Source of the DNA: Levyella massiliensis
GTDB taxonomy: Bacteria; Bacillota; Clostridia; Tissierellales; Peptoniphilaceae
NCBI RefSeq assembly: GCF_000308275.2
Contig: NZ_HG529491.1
Span: forward strand, 245,477-309,476
Direction of reading: 5' to 3'
DNA length: 64,000 nt
Made by a program: the position numbers and the translations under genes
Notes under the pieces: generated by a model
The model's input: the letters and a program-made list of their open reading frames with translations, nothing else
Told to the model about the DNA's origin: nothing
The model's database searches: none
In this document: positions 43,689-52,202 of the stretch, piece after piece
Layout of the letters: each line of letters begins with the position of its first letter
How positions within the stretch are numbered: the stretch's first letter is position 1

Positions 43689-45055
43689 AGTTCATAGCCC
43701 ACGACTACCAGAAATACGCCACCCGCTATATCGAAGAGCACGATGTTTCTGCAGTCCTCTTGGATATGGGCTTAGGCAAGACGGTCATCAGCCTTAGTGC
43801 CATACTTGACCTTCTCTTTGATCGCTTTGAAGCTCACCGCATTTTAATCGTAGCCCCACTTCGAGTCGCAAGAGAAACGTGGCCATCCGAGATCAAGAAA
43901 TGGGATCACCTCTCCATGCTGACTTATGCGGTCGCCGTCGGAACGCCAACAGAGAGAAAAGCCGCGCTCCTTCAGGGCGCAGACATCACCATCATCAACC
44001 GGGAGAACCTCTCCTGGCTCATTGAAGAATCAGGACTTCCTTTTTCCTTTGACACGGTTGTGGTCGATGAACTCTCTTCTTTCAAGAATCATAAGGCCAA
44101 ACGCTTCAAGGCTCTCATGAAAGTTCGTCCCAAGATAAAACGCATCGTGGGACTTACAGGTACGCCTGCGGCAAACGGGCTCATGGATCTTTGGGCGGAG
44201 TTCAAGCTCCTCGATATGGGAAAACGGCTCGGACGCTTCATCTCTCACTACCGGGAGCGTTACTTTGTCCCGGACGCTCGAAACGGGCAGGTCATCTTTT
44301 CCTACAAGCCAAAGCCGGAAGCAGAGGCGGCCATCTATCGAGCAATATCAGATATCACCATTTCCATGAAGGCAAAAGACTTCCTGAAGATGCCCGAGCT
44401 TATCAGCGTCACGCACGAAGTCGAAATGACCGACTGTGAATACGCTGACTATGAGAAGCTGAAAAAGGAACTGGTGCTGTCAGTCAAAGAAGATGAAATC
44501 ACGGCCTCCAATGCCGCCGTTCTCACCGGAAAGCTTACTCAGATGGCAAACGGTGCGATCTATGCCGATGATGGGAAAGTCGTTCATCTCCATGATCATA
44601 AGCTCGACGTTTTGGAAGACATGGTTGAAGCGGCAAACGGCAAGCCACTTCTTGTCGCCTATAACTTCAAGCACGACCTAACGCGTATCGAAGATAGGCT
44701 CAAGAAGCTCAAGGTGAACTACCGAAAGCTCGATAAGGCAGACTCCATCCAAGCATGGAATGAAGGCAAGGTCGCTGTCGGGCTGATTCACCCCGCATCA
44801 GCAGGACACGGGCTTAACCTTCAAGCCGGCGGCTCAACGCTTGTATGGTTTTCGCTTCCTTGGAGCTTGGAACAATACAGTCAAACCAACGCAAGGCTCT
44901 GGCGGCAAGGGCAAACATCTGCCACCGTAGTGATTTCTCATATCGTATGTAAGAACACCATTGATGAACATATCCTCACGGTACTGAAAAACAAAGACAA
45001 AACGCAGGCAGCCTTAATTGATGCGGTCAAGGCAACCTTAGGACAATCCAAGTAA
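43685..45055 (+). CDS. SNF2-family DNA helicase
   Basis: 456 residues. Helicase motif I DMGLGKTVISL near 27-37, motif II VVDELSSFK near 124 (DEL instead of DEAH), motif III GLTGTPAANG, motif V-VI PASAGHGLNLQAG and NARLWRQGQ. The two RecA-like halves are complete. Acts with the VRR nuclease and primase in phage DNA replication or recombination. ATG overlaps the previous stop. The end is 70 nt before the next ORF. Confidence 0.9.
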   Translation: MKFIAHDYQKYATRYIEEHDVSAVLLDMGLGKTVISLSAILDLLFDRFEAHRILIVAPLRVARETWPSEIKKWDHLSMLTYAVAVGTPTERKAALLQGADITIINRENLSWLIEESGLPFSFDTVVVDELSSFKNHKAKRFKALMKVRPKIKRIVGLTGTPAANGLMDLWAEFKLLDMGKRLGRFISHYRERYFVPDARNGQVIFSYKPKPEAEAAIYRAISDITISMKAKDFLKMPELISVTHEVEMTDCEYADYEKLKKELVLSVKEDEITASNAAVLTGKLTQMANGAIYADDGKVVHLHDHKLDVLEDMVEAANGKPLLVAYNFKHDLTRIEDRLKKLKVNYRKLDKADSIQAWNEGKVAVGLIHPASAGHGLNLQAGGSTLVWFSLPWSLEQYSQTNARLWRQGQTSATVVISHIVCKNTIDEHILTVLKNKDKTQAALIDAVKATLGQSK

Positions 45056-45126
45056 ATCTAAGACAATCAGAGTCAACCTCCGTCAATCCGAGGGAAACCA
45101 TCACTTGTTTTCACGGAGGAATAAAA

Positions 45127-45561
45127 ATGCTGACACCAAAAGAATATCTGCGCCAAGCCTACCGCCTTGACCAGAGAATTAATGCAACCATTGAGGAAGT
45201 CAAAAATCTGCGGGAGATGTCCGAAAGCGTCTCAGGACTTCGCTACCGGGAGGATCCCATTCAAACCACTCGTTCTATCGATGCACCATTTATCCGCGTG
45301 CTGGAAAAAGCGTGGGAGATCGAAGAACGCATTGCTGATGAGCTGTCGATACTTTATGACCTTAAAGAACAGATCAAAGATGCGATTGCAACGGTGAAAA
45401 ATATCGACGAGAGACTCGTGCTTCAGTACCGCTACATGGATGGTATGACATGGGAAGCAATCGGCGAAACACTGCATGCTGACCGCACAACAGTCTGGAG
45501 ATGGCATGGACGTGCCCTGCAGCACTTTAAGATGCCCAAATGTCCGATTGAGCTGGAATAA
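45127..45561 (+). CDS. DUF1492/ArpU-like phage transcription regulator
   Basis: 144 residues. Coil-forming N-terminal helices (about 5-100) and a σ-factor region 4-like helix-turn-helix at the end (VLQYRYMDGMTWEAIGETLHADRTTVWRWHGRAL region, 100-140). Proteins of this type control late genes in Firmicute phages. It is the last gene before a terminator and the packaging module, where such regulators usually lie. ACGGAGG precedes the ATG. Confidence 0.8.
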   Translation: MLTPKEYLRQAYRLDQRINATIEEVKNLREMSESVSGLRYREDPIQTTRSIDAPFIRVLEKAWEIEERIADELSILYDLKEQIKDAIATVKNIDERLVLQYRYMDGMTWEAIGETLHADRTTVWRWHGRALQHFKMPKCPIELE

Positions 45562-45639
45562 TGCACGTTTTACAACACTTTGCAACAACATGCCACATGC
45601 CCTGACGTGGTAATATATAGTCAGGAAAAATATAAAACG

Positions 45640-45676
45640 AAAGCTCCAAAGGGAGAAATCCCCGAGGAGCTTTTTT
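45640..45676 (+). terminator. Terminator between the replication and packaging modules
   Basis: AAAGCTCC (45640-45647) pairs with GGAGCTTT (45666-45673) and is followed by TTTT. It lies ahead of the HNH nuclease gene, so packaging genes probably have a separate promoter or rely on antitermination by the ArpU-like protein. Confidence 0.65.
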
Positions 45677-45698
45677 CATGCCAAAAAGGAGGTGCGGA

Positions 45699-46076
45699 TT
45701 GCCAAGAAAACCAAAAAAGCCGTGTTCTTATCCCGGCTGTCCGAATCTCACGGACGGCCGGTTCTGCGAAGAACACGAAAAGAAATATAACCGTGACTAC
45801 GAAAAATATAACCGCGACAAAAACACCAAGAGAAAATACGGTCATGCTTGGAAAAGAATCCGGGACCGCTACATTGCGGCGCATCCTTTATGTGAGGAAT
45901 GCCTGAAAGAAGGACGTTACACCAAAGCAACAGAGGTGCATCACCGCACTCCACTCTCTTGGGGCGGAACGCACAAGGAAGACAACCTTGAAGCGCTTTG
46001 TCATGAGTGCCATTCGAGAATCACGGCACTTATGGGAGATCGCTGGCATAACAAAAAGCCACCCCGGAAGGAGTGA
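45699..46076 (+). CDS. Phage HNH endonuclease
   Basis: 125 residues from a TTG at 45699, chosen because AAAAGGAGG lies 6 nt upstream; the ATG at 45678 would put that site inside the gene. Zinc-binding Cys pairs CSYPGC and CEEH near the start and CEEC, then the HNH motif in EVHHRTPLSWGG, NLEALCHECHSRI. HNH proteins next to the small terminase gene take part in cohesive-end packaging in HK97-like phages. A toxin-antitoxin pair now lies between it and the terminase. Confidence 0.88.
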   Translation: MPRKPKKPCSYPGCPNLTDGRFCEEHEKKYNRDYEKYNRDKNTKRKYGHAWKRIRDRYIAAHPLCEECLKEGRYTKATEVHHRTPLSWGGTHKEDNLEALCHECHSRITALMGDRWHNKKPPRKE

Positions 46077-46088
46077 CTTTCCAACTCG

Positions 46089-46421
46089 TTATTCTGTTTT
46101 CATTCGCTTGATCATATTGAGTTGATCTCTTCTGGCATAGATGACGTTAAGAACGTAGACACGCTTCGCATTCTCCTCGATGCGGTAATAGATGTAAAAG
46201 TTCTTAGCACTTGTTTTCCGAATACCTCGTGAATGCCACGGCTCATCCGGAATGGGTGCGAAGATTCCTGCTTGGTAGGAAAGCTTTCCGATCGCTTCTC
46301 TGAGCGTTTGCAGATAGCTTCTTGCCGTGTCGGGAACAAGCAGTACGTAGGAAATGTAATCTCGAAGTTCCGTAAGATCATGTTCTGCGTCAGGCGTAAT
46401 GATGACCTGATAGGCATCCAC
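46089..46421 (-). CDS. RelE/ParE-family toxin
   Basis: 110 residues, opposite to all phage genes. RelE/ParE fold: YQVIITPDAEHDLTELRDYIS at the N-terminus, YQAGIFAPIPDEPW, then the C-terminal basic piece RKTSAKNFYIYYRI with VYVLNVIYARRDQ. This class cleaves mRNA on the ribosome or inhibits gyrase; which one is unclear. GTG start, overlapping the antitoxin stop by one base (TAGTG), with GGAGG upstream. Confidence 0.85.
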   Translation of the reverse strand: MDAYQVIITPDAEHDLTELRDYISYVLLVPDTARSYLQTLREAIGKLSYQAGIFAPIPDEPWHSRGIRKTSAKNFYIYYRIEENAKRVYVLNVIYARRDQLNMIKRMKTE

Positions 46422-46717
46422 TATCTGATACCTCCTTCGAGATCATCAAAAACTTCATCGTACGGTCTTCCTTCGCCACGGATAGACTGGGCATAGCTGT
46501 GTTCAAGCTTGGCATTAAGTTCTGCTTTGCTTAATTCATCTGCCGCCTTCGGCGCGGATGGAAGCGTTAAGGAAAACGGAACGCCGTGCCTGTAAATAAT
46601 CTGCCGATATAAAGAATTGATAACCACCGATGTGGGAATGCCGAGCTGTTGCAGGATCGCTTCTGCTTCATTTTTCACATCGCATTCAACACGTGCACTT
46701 ACCGTTGCGTCTTTCAT
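46421..46717 (-). CDS. RelB/DinJ-family antitoxin
   Basis: 98 residues. The N-terminal ribbon-helix-helix (ATVSARVECDVKNEAEAILQQLG, TSVVINSLYRQII) is typical of DinJ/RelB antitoxins that bind the operon promoter; the C-terminal part wraps the toxin. AAGGAGG lies before the ATG. It precedes and overlaps the toxin gene. Promoter at 46744-46772. Confidence 0.88.
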   Translation of the reverse strand: MKDATVSARVECDVKNEAEAILQQLGIPTSVVINSLYRQIIYRHGVPFSLTLPSAPKAADELSKAELNAKLEHSYAQSIRGEGRPYDEVFDDLEGGIR

Positions 46718-46743
46718 GGCTCTGCACCTCCTTCTTTAAAAAG

Positions 46744-46772
46744 ATTGTACTACATTGTTTTGCAGATTGCAA
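46744..46772 (-). promoter_or_regulatory. Promoter of the toxin-antitoxin operon
   Basis: Minus-strand -35 TTGCAA (46772-46767), 17-nt spacer, -10 TACAAT (46749-46744). TTGTA and TACAA arms around it (46745-46777) may be the antitoxin's operator. Confidence 0.7.
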
Positions 46773-46779
46773 TACAAAA

Positions 46780-46870
46780 ATGACCGTGGGGGCGGGTCAA
46801 ATCTCTGTGAGCCTTCCGGCCGGGAACGGTGCGGCAGGGTCGTGTAAAGAACTTTTAATTCAAACGCCCT
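46780..46870 (+). other. Possible cos/packaging start region
   Basis: A GC-rich gene-free stretch (GTGGGGGCGGGTC, then CCGGCCGGGAACGG) just upstream of the small terminase gene. In HK97-type cos phages of Firmicutes, the cohesive-end site lies between the HNH gene and the small terminase gene. The place fits; the cut site itself cannot be read. Confidence 0.35.
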
Positions 46871-46916
46871 ATTAAACCCAAAGATGATTTTTACGAACCG
46901 AAAGGAGGAATACCTC

Positions 46917-47492
46917 GTGGCAAAAGATGGAACCAACCGAGGCGGAAGACGCATCAAAGCGGGTCATAAGCCGGATGCACTTGCCGACAAAATCAGCAAA
47001 GGACAAAAAGCGACACACATTGAGTTCCCGCGTGCGGAATATCCGATCGCAGAACTCTACGGCGAAGACATGACAGACGGTGTGGAACTTGAAGGAGCGG
47101 ATATGCCTGAGCCATCTTCCTACCTTTCTGCTCAACAAAGGGACGGGGAGCCTTTAGGCGCTGACCTAATCTATAAAGAGACGTGGGAGTGGCTTCAGGC
47201 ACGCGGCTGCGAAAAGCTCATTAACCGCCGTCTTCTTGAAAGTTACTCGACAGCCTTTGCCCGCTTTATCCAGTGCGAGCTTGCTATCAGCAAATACGGA
47301 CTCTTAGGCAAACATCCAACGACCGGTGCTGCCATTGCCAGTCCGTTCGTGCAGCTCTCGCTCAACTTTCAGAAGCAGGCAAACCTTCTCTGGTATGAAA
47401 TCTACGACATCATCAAGCAAAACTGCACGGAAGCCTTCGACGGCGATCCTCAGGATGACCTGATGGAGCGTCTGCTCCGAGAAAAGAAATGA
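46917..47492 (+). CDS. Terminase small subunit, P27-type
   Basis: 191 residues from a GTG at 46917 with AAAGGAGG 8 nt upstream (an ATG at 46884 lies before that site). N-terminal Gly/Arg-rich part (DGTNRGGRRIKAGHKP), long Asp/Glu linker and a helical C-terminal part (ESYSTAFARFIQCELAISKYG, SPFVQLSLNFQKQANLLW), as in phage P27 family small terminases. It recognises the phage DNA packaging site and recruits the large subunit. Its large-subunit partner is 5.5 kb away, since a methylation module lies in between. Confidence 0.87.
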   Translation: MAKDGTNRGGRRIKAGHKPDALADKISKGQKATHIEFPRAEYPIAELYGEDMTDGVELEGADMPEPSSYLSAQQRDGEPLGADLIYKETWEWLQARGCEKLINRRLLESYSTAFARFIQCELAISKYGLLGKHPTTGAAIASPFVQLSLNFQKQANLLWYEIYDIIKQNCTEAFDGDPQDDLMERLLREKK

Positions 47493-47501
47493 GGTGAAGA
47501 A

Positions 47502-48284
47502 ATGTTTGAAAAAGTAAATCCTGCACATCCCGATAAAGTTGCAGACCGCATCGCGGGAGCCATTGTTGACCTTGCTTATGCAAGCGAGACAAACCCCAAG
47601 ATTGCCGTCGAAGTCCTGATCGGTCACGGCATCTGCCATATCATTGCGGAAACAAGCACGCTGATCTCAAAGGCAGACCTTGAAAAAACTGTGCGTCGTC
47701 TTGCCGGAAATGTAGCTGTAGATATTAAGCTCGTCCCACAAGACATACATTTGGTCAAAAACCAATGCTGGAAGCTGCGCTGCGGAGATAACGGCATCTT
47801 CTTAGGACTTCCCATCACAGAAGAAGAAAATAAACTCTCAGAAATTGCCAAAAGTATCTATGCCGCATATCCGACAGACGGCAAATACATCTTAGACGGA
47901 GAAAAACTTGTCATCTGCCAGTCTCATGTTGAAACGAAAAAGCTCCAAGCGGCCTATCCAAACGCCATCGTCAATCCTTTAGGCGACTGGACGGGCGGCA
48001 CGGACGTGGATACCGGAGCGACCAACCGAAAACTCGGATCCGATATGGGATCTTCCGTCACCGGCGGTGGTCTTCACGGAAAAGATCTCTCCAAAGCCGA
48101 TGTGACGCTTAATATTTACGCCCATCTTCTGGCACAGAAAAGCGGAAAACCGATTCATCTTTCCTGCGCCATCGGAGACGCGTTTGTTGACGGCAAGCCG
48201 TATGCCGAGCTGGTAGAAATTGCCCGAGACTACATTCGCGCAGTCGGAGGCTTTGAGAAATTTGCGGAATGGGGGCTGATTTAG
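47502..48284 (+). CDS. metK: Phage S-adenosylmethionine synthetase-like protein
   Basis: 260 residues, against about 390 for the cell enzyme. Starts FEKVNPAHPDKVADRIAGA, the ATP motif (His9, Asp11, Lys12). GGTDVDTGATNRKLGSDM and TGGGLHGKDLSKADVTLN match the central and C-terminal motifs of MetK. It lacks most of the middle domain. MetK makes SAM from methionine and ATP. Two DNA methyltransferase genes follow at once (the first starts at the next base), so it may supply them with SAM during infection. Activity of the short form is uncertain. Confidence 0.83.
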   Translation: MFEKVNPAHPDKVADRIAGAIVDLAYASETNPKIAVEVLIGHGICHIIAETSTLISKADLEKTVRRLAGNVAVDIKLVPQDIHLVKNQCWKLRCGDNGIFLGLPITEEENKLSEIAKSIYAAYPTDGKYILDGEKLVICQSHVETKKLQAAYPNAIVNPLGDWTGGTDVDTGATNRKLGSDMGSSVTGGGLHGKDLSKADVTLNIYAHLLAQKSGKPIHLSCAIGDAFVDGKPYAELVEIARDYIRAVGGFEKFAEWGLI

Positions 48285-49547
48285 ATGGATACGACAAAAT
48301 TTGCTCAAGTTCCAATCGATAAGCTCATTCCCTATGCGAGAAATGCCAGAACACACTCACCGGAGCAGATCGCACAGCTTCGCGCCTCGCTTCGAGAGTT
48401 CGGATTTATCTCACCGGCTGTGATTGACAACAAGTTCAACATCTTAGTCGGACACGGACGTATCGCGGCAGCCCGTGAGGAAGGCTACAAAACCGTCCCG
48501 TGTGTCTTTGCCGAAAACTTAACCGATGCGCAAAAGCGTGCCTACATCTTGGCAGACAACCGCTTAGCCTTAAATGCCGGCTGGGATGAGGAAATGCTCT
48601 CGGTAGAATTATCTGACCTATCCGGTGAAGCCTTTAACCTCTCCCTTTTAGGTTTTGATGACGAGGAACTCTCCGCTTTGATGGATATTTCCGAAGATGA
48701 AATCACCGAAGATGACTTTGATGTAGACGCAGAGCTTCAAAAGCCCGCCATCACCAAACACGGCGACATCTGGACGATCGGGAGGCACACCGTCATCTGC
48801 GGAGACTCAACCGATCCCAAGACATACAAGGCACTGCTCGGCGATACCAAGGTGAATCTCGTCTGCACGGACGCACCGTATTTTGTGAACCTCGAATCCG
48901 CGTCCGGAAAGATCAAAAACGATGATCTCACCGATAAAGAAGCTTACGACTTCCTCATGAAGGCTTTTACCTGTTTCAAAGAAGCAATGGCAAAAGACGC
49001 CTCGATCTATGAGTTTTATGCCACATCTAAATCTCGTATTTTTTACGATGCTTTTGATGATGCGGGCTTTAAGCTCGGAGCCGGCCTTATCTGGCGAAAA
49101 GAGCGGGCCCCTCTCATGCGTACCGATTGGAAGTTTAATTTTGAGCCGATCCTGTACGGCTGGCGAAAAGACGGAAAACACAAATGGTACGGTGACCAGA
49201 AGCAGAAAGCCTGCTTTGATTTTGACTCGGTGAAAAACTCCAAAACCGAAGGATTCGGGCATCCCTCTTCCAAGCCGGTGCCGCTGATCGCGCACCTCAT
49301 CAAGCAGTCCACACAAACCAACGCTCTTGTTTTGGACGGCTTTTTAGGCAGCGCATCGACGCTCATCGCCTGCGAGGAGCTTGGCCGCATCTGCTATGGG
49401 ATTGAGCTGGAACCGAAATACGTCGATGTGGCCTGTGCTCGTTATGCCGAGCTGAAAGGAACAACGGACGGCATCATCTGTCACAGAGACGGCAAAGACA
49501 CCCCTTATGCCGACCTTCTGAAAGAACGGGAGGCAACTGATGAGTAA
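48285..49547 (+). CDS. ParB-N fused to N4/N6 DNA methyltransferase
   Basis: 420 residues. Residues 1-90 are a ParB-like nuclease/CTPase domain (VPIDKLIPYARNARTHSPEQ, ILVGHGRIAAAR). The methyltransferase follows: catalytic motif DAPY at 196-199 in place of DPPY, and SAM motif I (DGFLGSASTLIACEELGR) near 346-363 after it, so it is a beta-class enzyme. Such phage fusions protect DNA against host restriction or control packaging. It overlaps the C5 methyltransferase gene by 8 nt. The DAPY and DGFLGSAST variants are unusual but the fold is complete. Confidence 0.86.
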   Translation: MDTTKFAQVPIDKLIPYARNARTHSPEQIAQLRASLREFGFISPAVIDNKFNILVGHGRIAAAREEGYKTVPCVFAENLTDAQKRAYILADNRLALNAGWDEEMLSVELSDLSGEAFNLSLLGFDDEELSALMDISEDEITEDDFDVDAELQKPAITKHGDIWTIGRHTVICGDSTDPKTYKALLGDTKVNLVCTDAPYFVNLESASGKIKNDDLTDKEAYDFLMKAFTCFKEAMAKDASIYEFYATSKSRIFYDAFDDAGFKLGAGLIWRKERAPLMRTDWKFNFEPILYGWRKDGKHKWYGDQKQKACFDFDSVKNSKTEGFGHPSSKPVPLIAHLIKQSTQTNALVLDGFLGSASTLIACEELGRICYGIELEPKYVDVACARYAELKGTTDGIICHRDGKDTPYADLLKEREATDE

Positions 49548-51039
49548 CGTCTTAACGCTCGGCTCCCTCTTTTCCGGATCGGGAGGTTTTGAACTTGCCG
49601 GACTTACCGTCGGGATGAAACCGCTCTGGGCATCGGAAGTCGAGCCTTTTGCCATACGGGTGACATCCAAACGACTGCCTTTCGTGGCTCACATGGGAGA
49701 TGTGCGAAACCTTGACGGAGCAAATTTGCCGCCTGTTGACATCATCACCTTCGGCAGTCCCTGTCAGGACTTATCCATCGCCGGAAAACGAAGCGGGATT
49801 GAAGGTTCCCGTTCGTCGCTTTTCTATGAGGCGATACGAATCATCAAAGAAATGAGGTGGAAAACCAATGGGAACTACCCAAAATACGCGCTCTGGGAAA
49901 ATGTCCCGGGCGCTTTCTCCTCCCACAAAGGAGCGGACTTCGAAAAAGTCCTTGAAGCCTTCCTCTCCGTCAAAGGATATACGCTTGATGCGCCTCGACC
50001 TCAAAAGTGGCATGCCGCCGGAGAGATCGTGGCAGATCATTTTTCTCTCAGCTGGCGGGTACTTGATGCTCAGCACTTCGGAGTCCCCCAAAGACGCAAG
50101 AGAATCTTTCTTGTCGCAGATTTTGGAGACACAAGTGCCGGAAAAATATTATTTGAGTCCGAGAGCGTGCTTGGGGATCTTGAGGCGTGCCAAGACGAAA
50201 GGAAAAGACCTGCCGGAAATCCTAAGAGAGGCGCTTATGAAACAGGCAAGCTTGTTCTAAACGATCAGGGAGGATCGCGCATGGACATCTCAGAAGATGT
50301 CACGGGAACCCTGCGTGCACAGTCAAACCATCCTCCGCTGATCTTTGAAAACCACGGACAGGACGCAAGATACACAGGCCCCAATGATACGGCGCAGACC
50401 ATCGTCTCCCGTTTCGGCACGGGCGGAAACAATCAGCCACTTGTGGTTGATCTGCCGTGCGCCTATTCGCTTTGCTCCAAGAAGAACAAGGCGATGTTTT
50501 CGGACATCAAAGACAACAGCCAGATAACCGAGACCTCCCGCACACTGGATACGAGAGGCTCCGATCCCGTCTGCAATCAAGGCGGCATGGCGGTTCTTTC
50601 CTATGGGCTTGACCGGGCTTCCTTTAATCAGGGGCAAAACGCCGCCTACGACTTTGCCGTGGAAAAAGAATGCCAGCCGACAATGGTTGCCAAAGGTCCG
50701 GGTGCCGTTGCCACCGAAAACGAGAGCGGCTATATCGTAAGGAGGCTCACTCCGACCGAGTGTGCCCGGCTTCAGGGCTTTCCGGACGGCTGGTGCGATG
50801 GTCTTGCAGAAGAAAATCCGAGCAAGGCTCAGTTTACCTTCTGGCGTGAGATTTTTGACCGCTACACCGATATAATGTCCATCCAGAGAAAAAGCGACAA
50901 GCAGATCAAAAAGTGGCTTAAAAATCCCTACTCGGACAGTGCCGCCTACAAGCTCTGGGGAAATGGCATCGCGCTTCCGTGCGCCATCTTCGTACTTGCC
51001 GCAATCAAAAAGAATAGTGGTATTTACCTGCAAAAATAA
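49540..51039 (+). CDS. C5-cytosine DNA methyltransferase
   Basis: 499 residues. Motif I SLFSGSGGFELAG (9-21), motif IV with catalytic Cys75 in GSPCQDLS, motif VI WENVPGAFSS near 114, motif VIII QRRKRIFLVAD near 183, a long target-recognition region (about 210-400) and motifs IX-X RRLTPTECARLQGFPDGW and YKLWGNGIALP. It methylates cytosine at position 5 in a site I cannot read. Overlaps the previous gene by 8 nt. All ten motifs seem present. Confidence 0.93.
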   Translation: MSNVLTLGSLFSGSGGFELAGLTVGMKPLWASEVEPFAIRVTSKRLPFVAHMGDVRNLDGANLPPVDIITFGSPCQDLSIAGKRSGIEGSRSSLFYEAIRIIKEMRWKTNGNYPKYALWENVPGAFSSHKGADFEKVLEAFLSVKGYTLDAPRPQKWHAAGEIVADHFSLSWRVLDAQHFGVPQRRKRIFLVADFGDTSAGKILFESESVLGDLEACQDERKRPAGNPKRGAYETGKLVLNDQGGSRMDISEDVTGTLRAQSNHPPLIFENHGQDARYTGPNDTAQTIVSRFGTGGNNQPLVVDLPCAYSLCSKKNKAMFSDIKDNSQITETSRTLDTRGSDPVCNQGGMAVLSYGLDRASFNQGQNAAYDFAVEKECQPTMVAKGPGAVATENESGYIVRRLTPTECARLQGFPDGWCDGLAEENPSKAQFTFWREIFDRYTDIMSIQRKSDKQIKKWLKNPYSDSAAYKLWGNGIALPCAIFVLAAIKKNSGIYLQK

Positions 51040-51081
51040 CTTGCTATTCCTCCCGGTAAGAGTGATGTATAGACATACCAA
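51034..51081 (+). repeat. Repeated intergenic element, copy 1
   Basis: AATAACTTGCTATT, a variable 12-nt core, then AGAGTGAT-TAT-GACATACCAA. The same outer blocks occur again at 52203-52250. It begins in the last codons of the methyltransferase and lies just before the ribosome binding site of the next ORF. It may be a promoter (TTGCTA with TATAGA-like -10, spacer too long for a canonical one) or an RNA element. Confidence 0.6.
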
Positions 51082-51109
51082 GAAAACACCTGCAAAGGAG
51101 GATAAAGAC

Positions 51110-51754
51110 ATGGATTACCACTTCAATTTAACAGGCTCGGCAAGGCGGCCGCTGGTGAAAGCCTTGGAAGACTTCACAAAAGAGAAAGCCACCTGCACCA
51201 AAGCGCCGACCTTCTGCTACCACATTGGCGAGCACATCACACTGGACAATCATGGCGTGCTCAGCGTCAAAGACGCAGAGCAGGAAAACAGCATCCTGCT
51301 GACTTTATCGGAACACGGCTTTGTGCCGGAGGAACAGGAAAACATGGCGGTGACGATCTCGCTTCCAAGAAACAAATTCACCGATGAGAACCTCGAAAGG
51401 CTCTCCGAGATTCTTACGTCAAAAGAAAGCATCATCAAGCATGCACTTGGTACAGAAAGCGTCGCCTTTGAGGTGGACGAGGAAAAGATCAGCTTCCCGT
51501 GGTTTTCCGAGATGCCAAGTTCTGCAGAGCTTTCCGCCTATACCGCCTTCATCTCCCTTTTGGGCAAGGCGGCAAAGGAATCCAAGCGCATCACTGGCAA
51601 AGACCACGCAGTCGAAAACGAAAAATACTACTTTCGCTGTTTTCTTCTGCGCCTTGGGATGATCGGTGATTCCTACAAGGAAGCAAGGAAAATCCTGCTC
51701 AGCCATCTTCAAGGCTCCTCCGCTTTCAAGTACCAGAAGGAGGCAGAAAAATGA
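51110..51754 (+). CDS. Phage protein of unknown function
   Basis: 214 residues from the ATG at 51110 (AAAGGAGG 8 nt upstream). Soluble, mixed alpha/beta. N-terminal SARRPLVKALEDFTKEKATC and C-terminal LRLGMIGDSYKEARKILLSHLQG are the clearest conserved-looking parts; similar phage proteins are often labelled virulence-related, without evidence. ATGA overlap with the next gene. No known domain is recognised. Confidence 0.72.
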   Translation: MDYHFNLTGSARRPLVKALEDFTKEKATCTKAPTFCYHIGEHITLDNHGVLSVKDAEQENSILLTLSEHGFVPEEQENMAVTISLPRNKFTDENLERLSEILTSKESIIKHALGTESVAFEVDEEKISFPWFSEMPSSAELSAYTAFISLLGKAAKESKRITGKDHAVENEKYYFRCFLLRLGMIGDSYKEARKILLSHLQGSSAFKYQKEAEK

Positions 51755-51987
51755 AAATGCCAACGAAAGAAACGCTGGAACTGCTGCGGATTACTTTTCC
51801 TAAAGGCTGCCGTGTGGAGCTTCTTCACATGGACGACGTACAGGCACCGCCTGCAGGAACACGCGGCACCGTCACAGGAGTCGATGATACCGGCTCCATC
51901 CTCGTGGATTGGGATAACGGCTCCGGTCTAAACGTCATCTTCGGGATTGATAAAATCAGGAGAATTCAGAAATGGACGAAAAAGTAA
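51751..51987 (+). CDS. DUF4314 protein
   Basis: 78 residues. PPAGTRGTVTGVDDTGSILVDWDNGSGLNVIFG is split here as GTRGTVTGVDDTGSI and VDWDNGSGLNV: the known core of DUF4314, a small beta-barrel (KOW/SH3-like) found in phages. Function unknown. Overlaps the neighbours on both sides (ATGA upstream; the next start lies 16 nt before its stop). Confidence 0.83.
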   Translation: MKMPTKETLELLRITFPKGCRVELLHMDDVQAPPAGTRGTVTGVDDTGSILVDWDNGSGLNVIFGIDKIRRIQKWTKK

Positions 51988-52148
51988 AAGAACAGATCCT
52001 TGCCATAAGGGACAGCGGTCTTACGAACATGTTTGATGTCAATACTGTGCAGCGGCTTGCCTTTGAGCGGGACTTCTACGAGCTGGTTTTATACCTTGAG
52101 GATCACCGGTCAGAATACGCGAAATTCATCCTGACCGGCGAGGCGTAA
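51972..52148 (+). CDS. DUF5049 small phage protein
   Basis: 58 residues: MDEKVKEQILAIRDSGLTNM, then FDVNTVQRLAFERDFYELVL and YLEDHRSEYAKFILTGEA. Matches the DUF5049 pattern known from Firmicute phages. Starts inside the 3' end of the DUF4314 gene; a G-rich AGGAGAATTCAGAA precedes it. Function unknown. Confidence 0.78.
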   Translation: MDEKVKEQILAIRDSGLTNMFDVNTVQRLAFERDFYELVLYLEDHRSEYAKFILTGEA

Positions 52149-52202
52149 AGTACACAATTTAGGCCTCAAAACTTCCCGCAGGATTGTCACATATATTTCG
52201 AG

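Noticed and set aside
50939-51109. Upstream extension of the 214-residue phage ORF
   Set aside because: It lies within the C5 methyltransferase in another frame and crosses the repeated element; the ATG at 51110 has AAAGGAGG.
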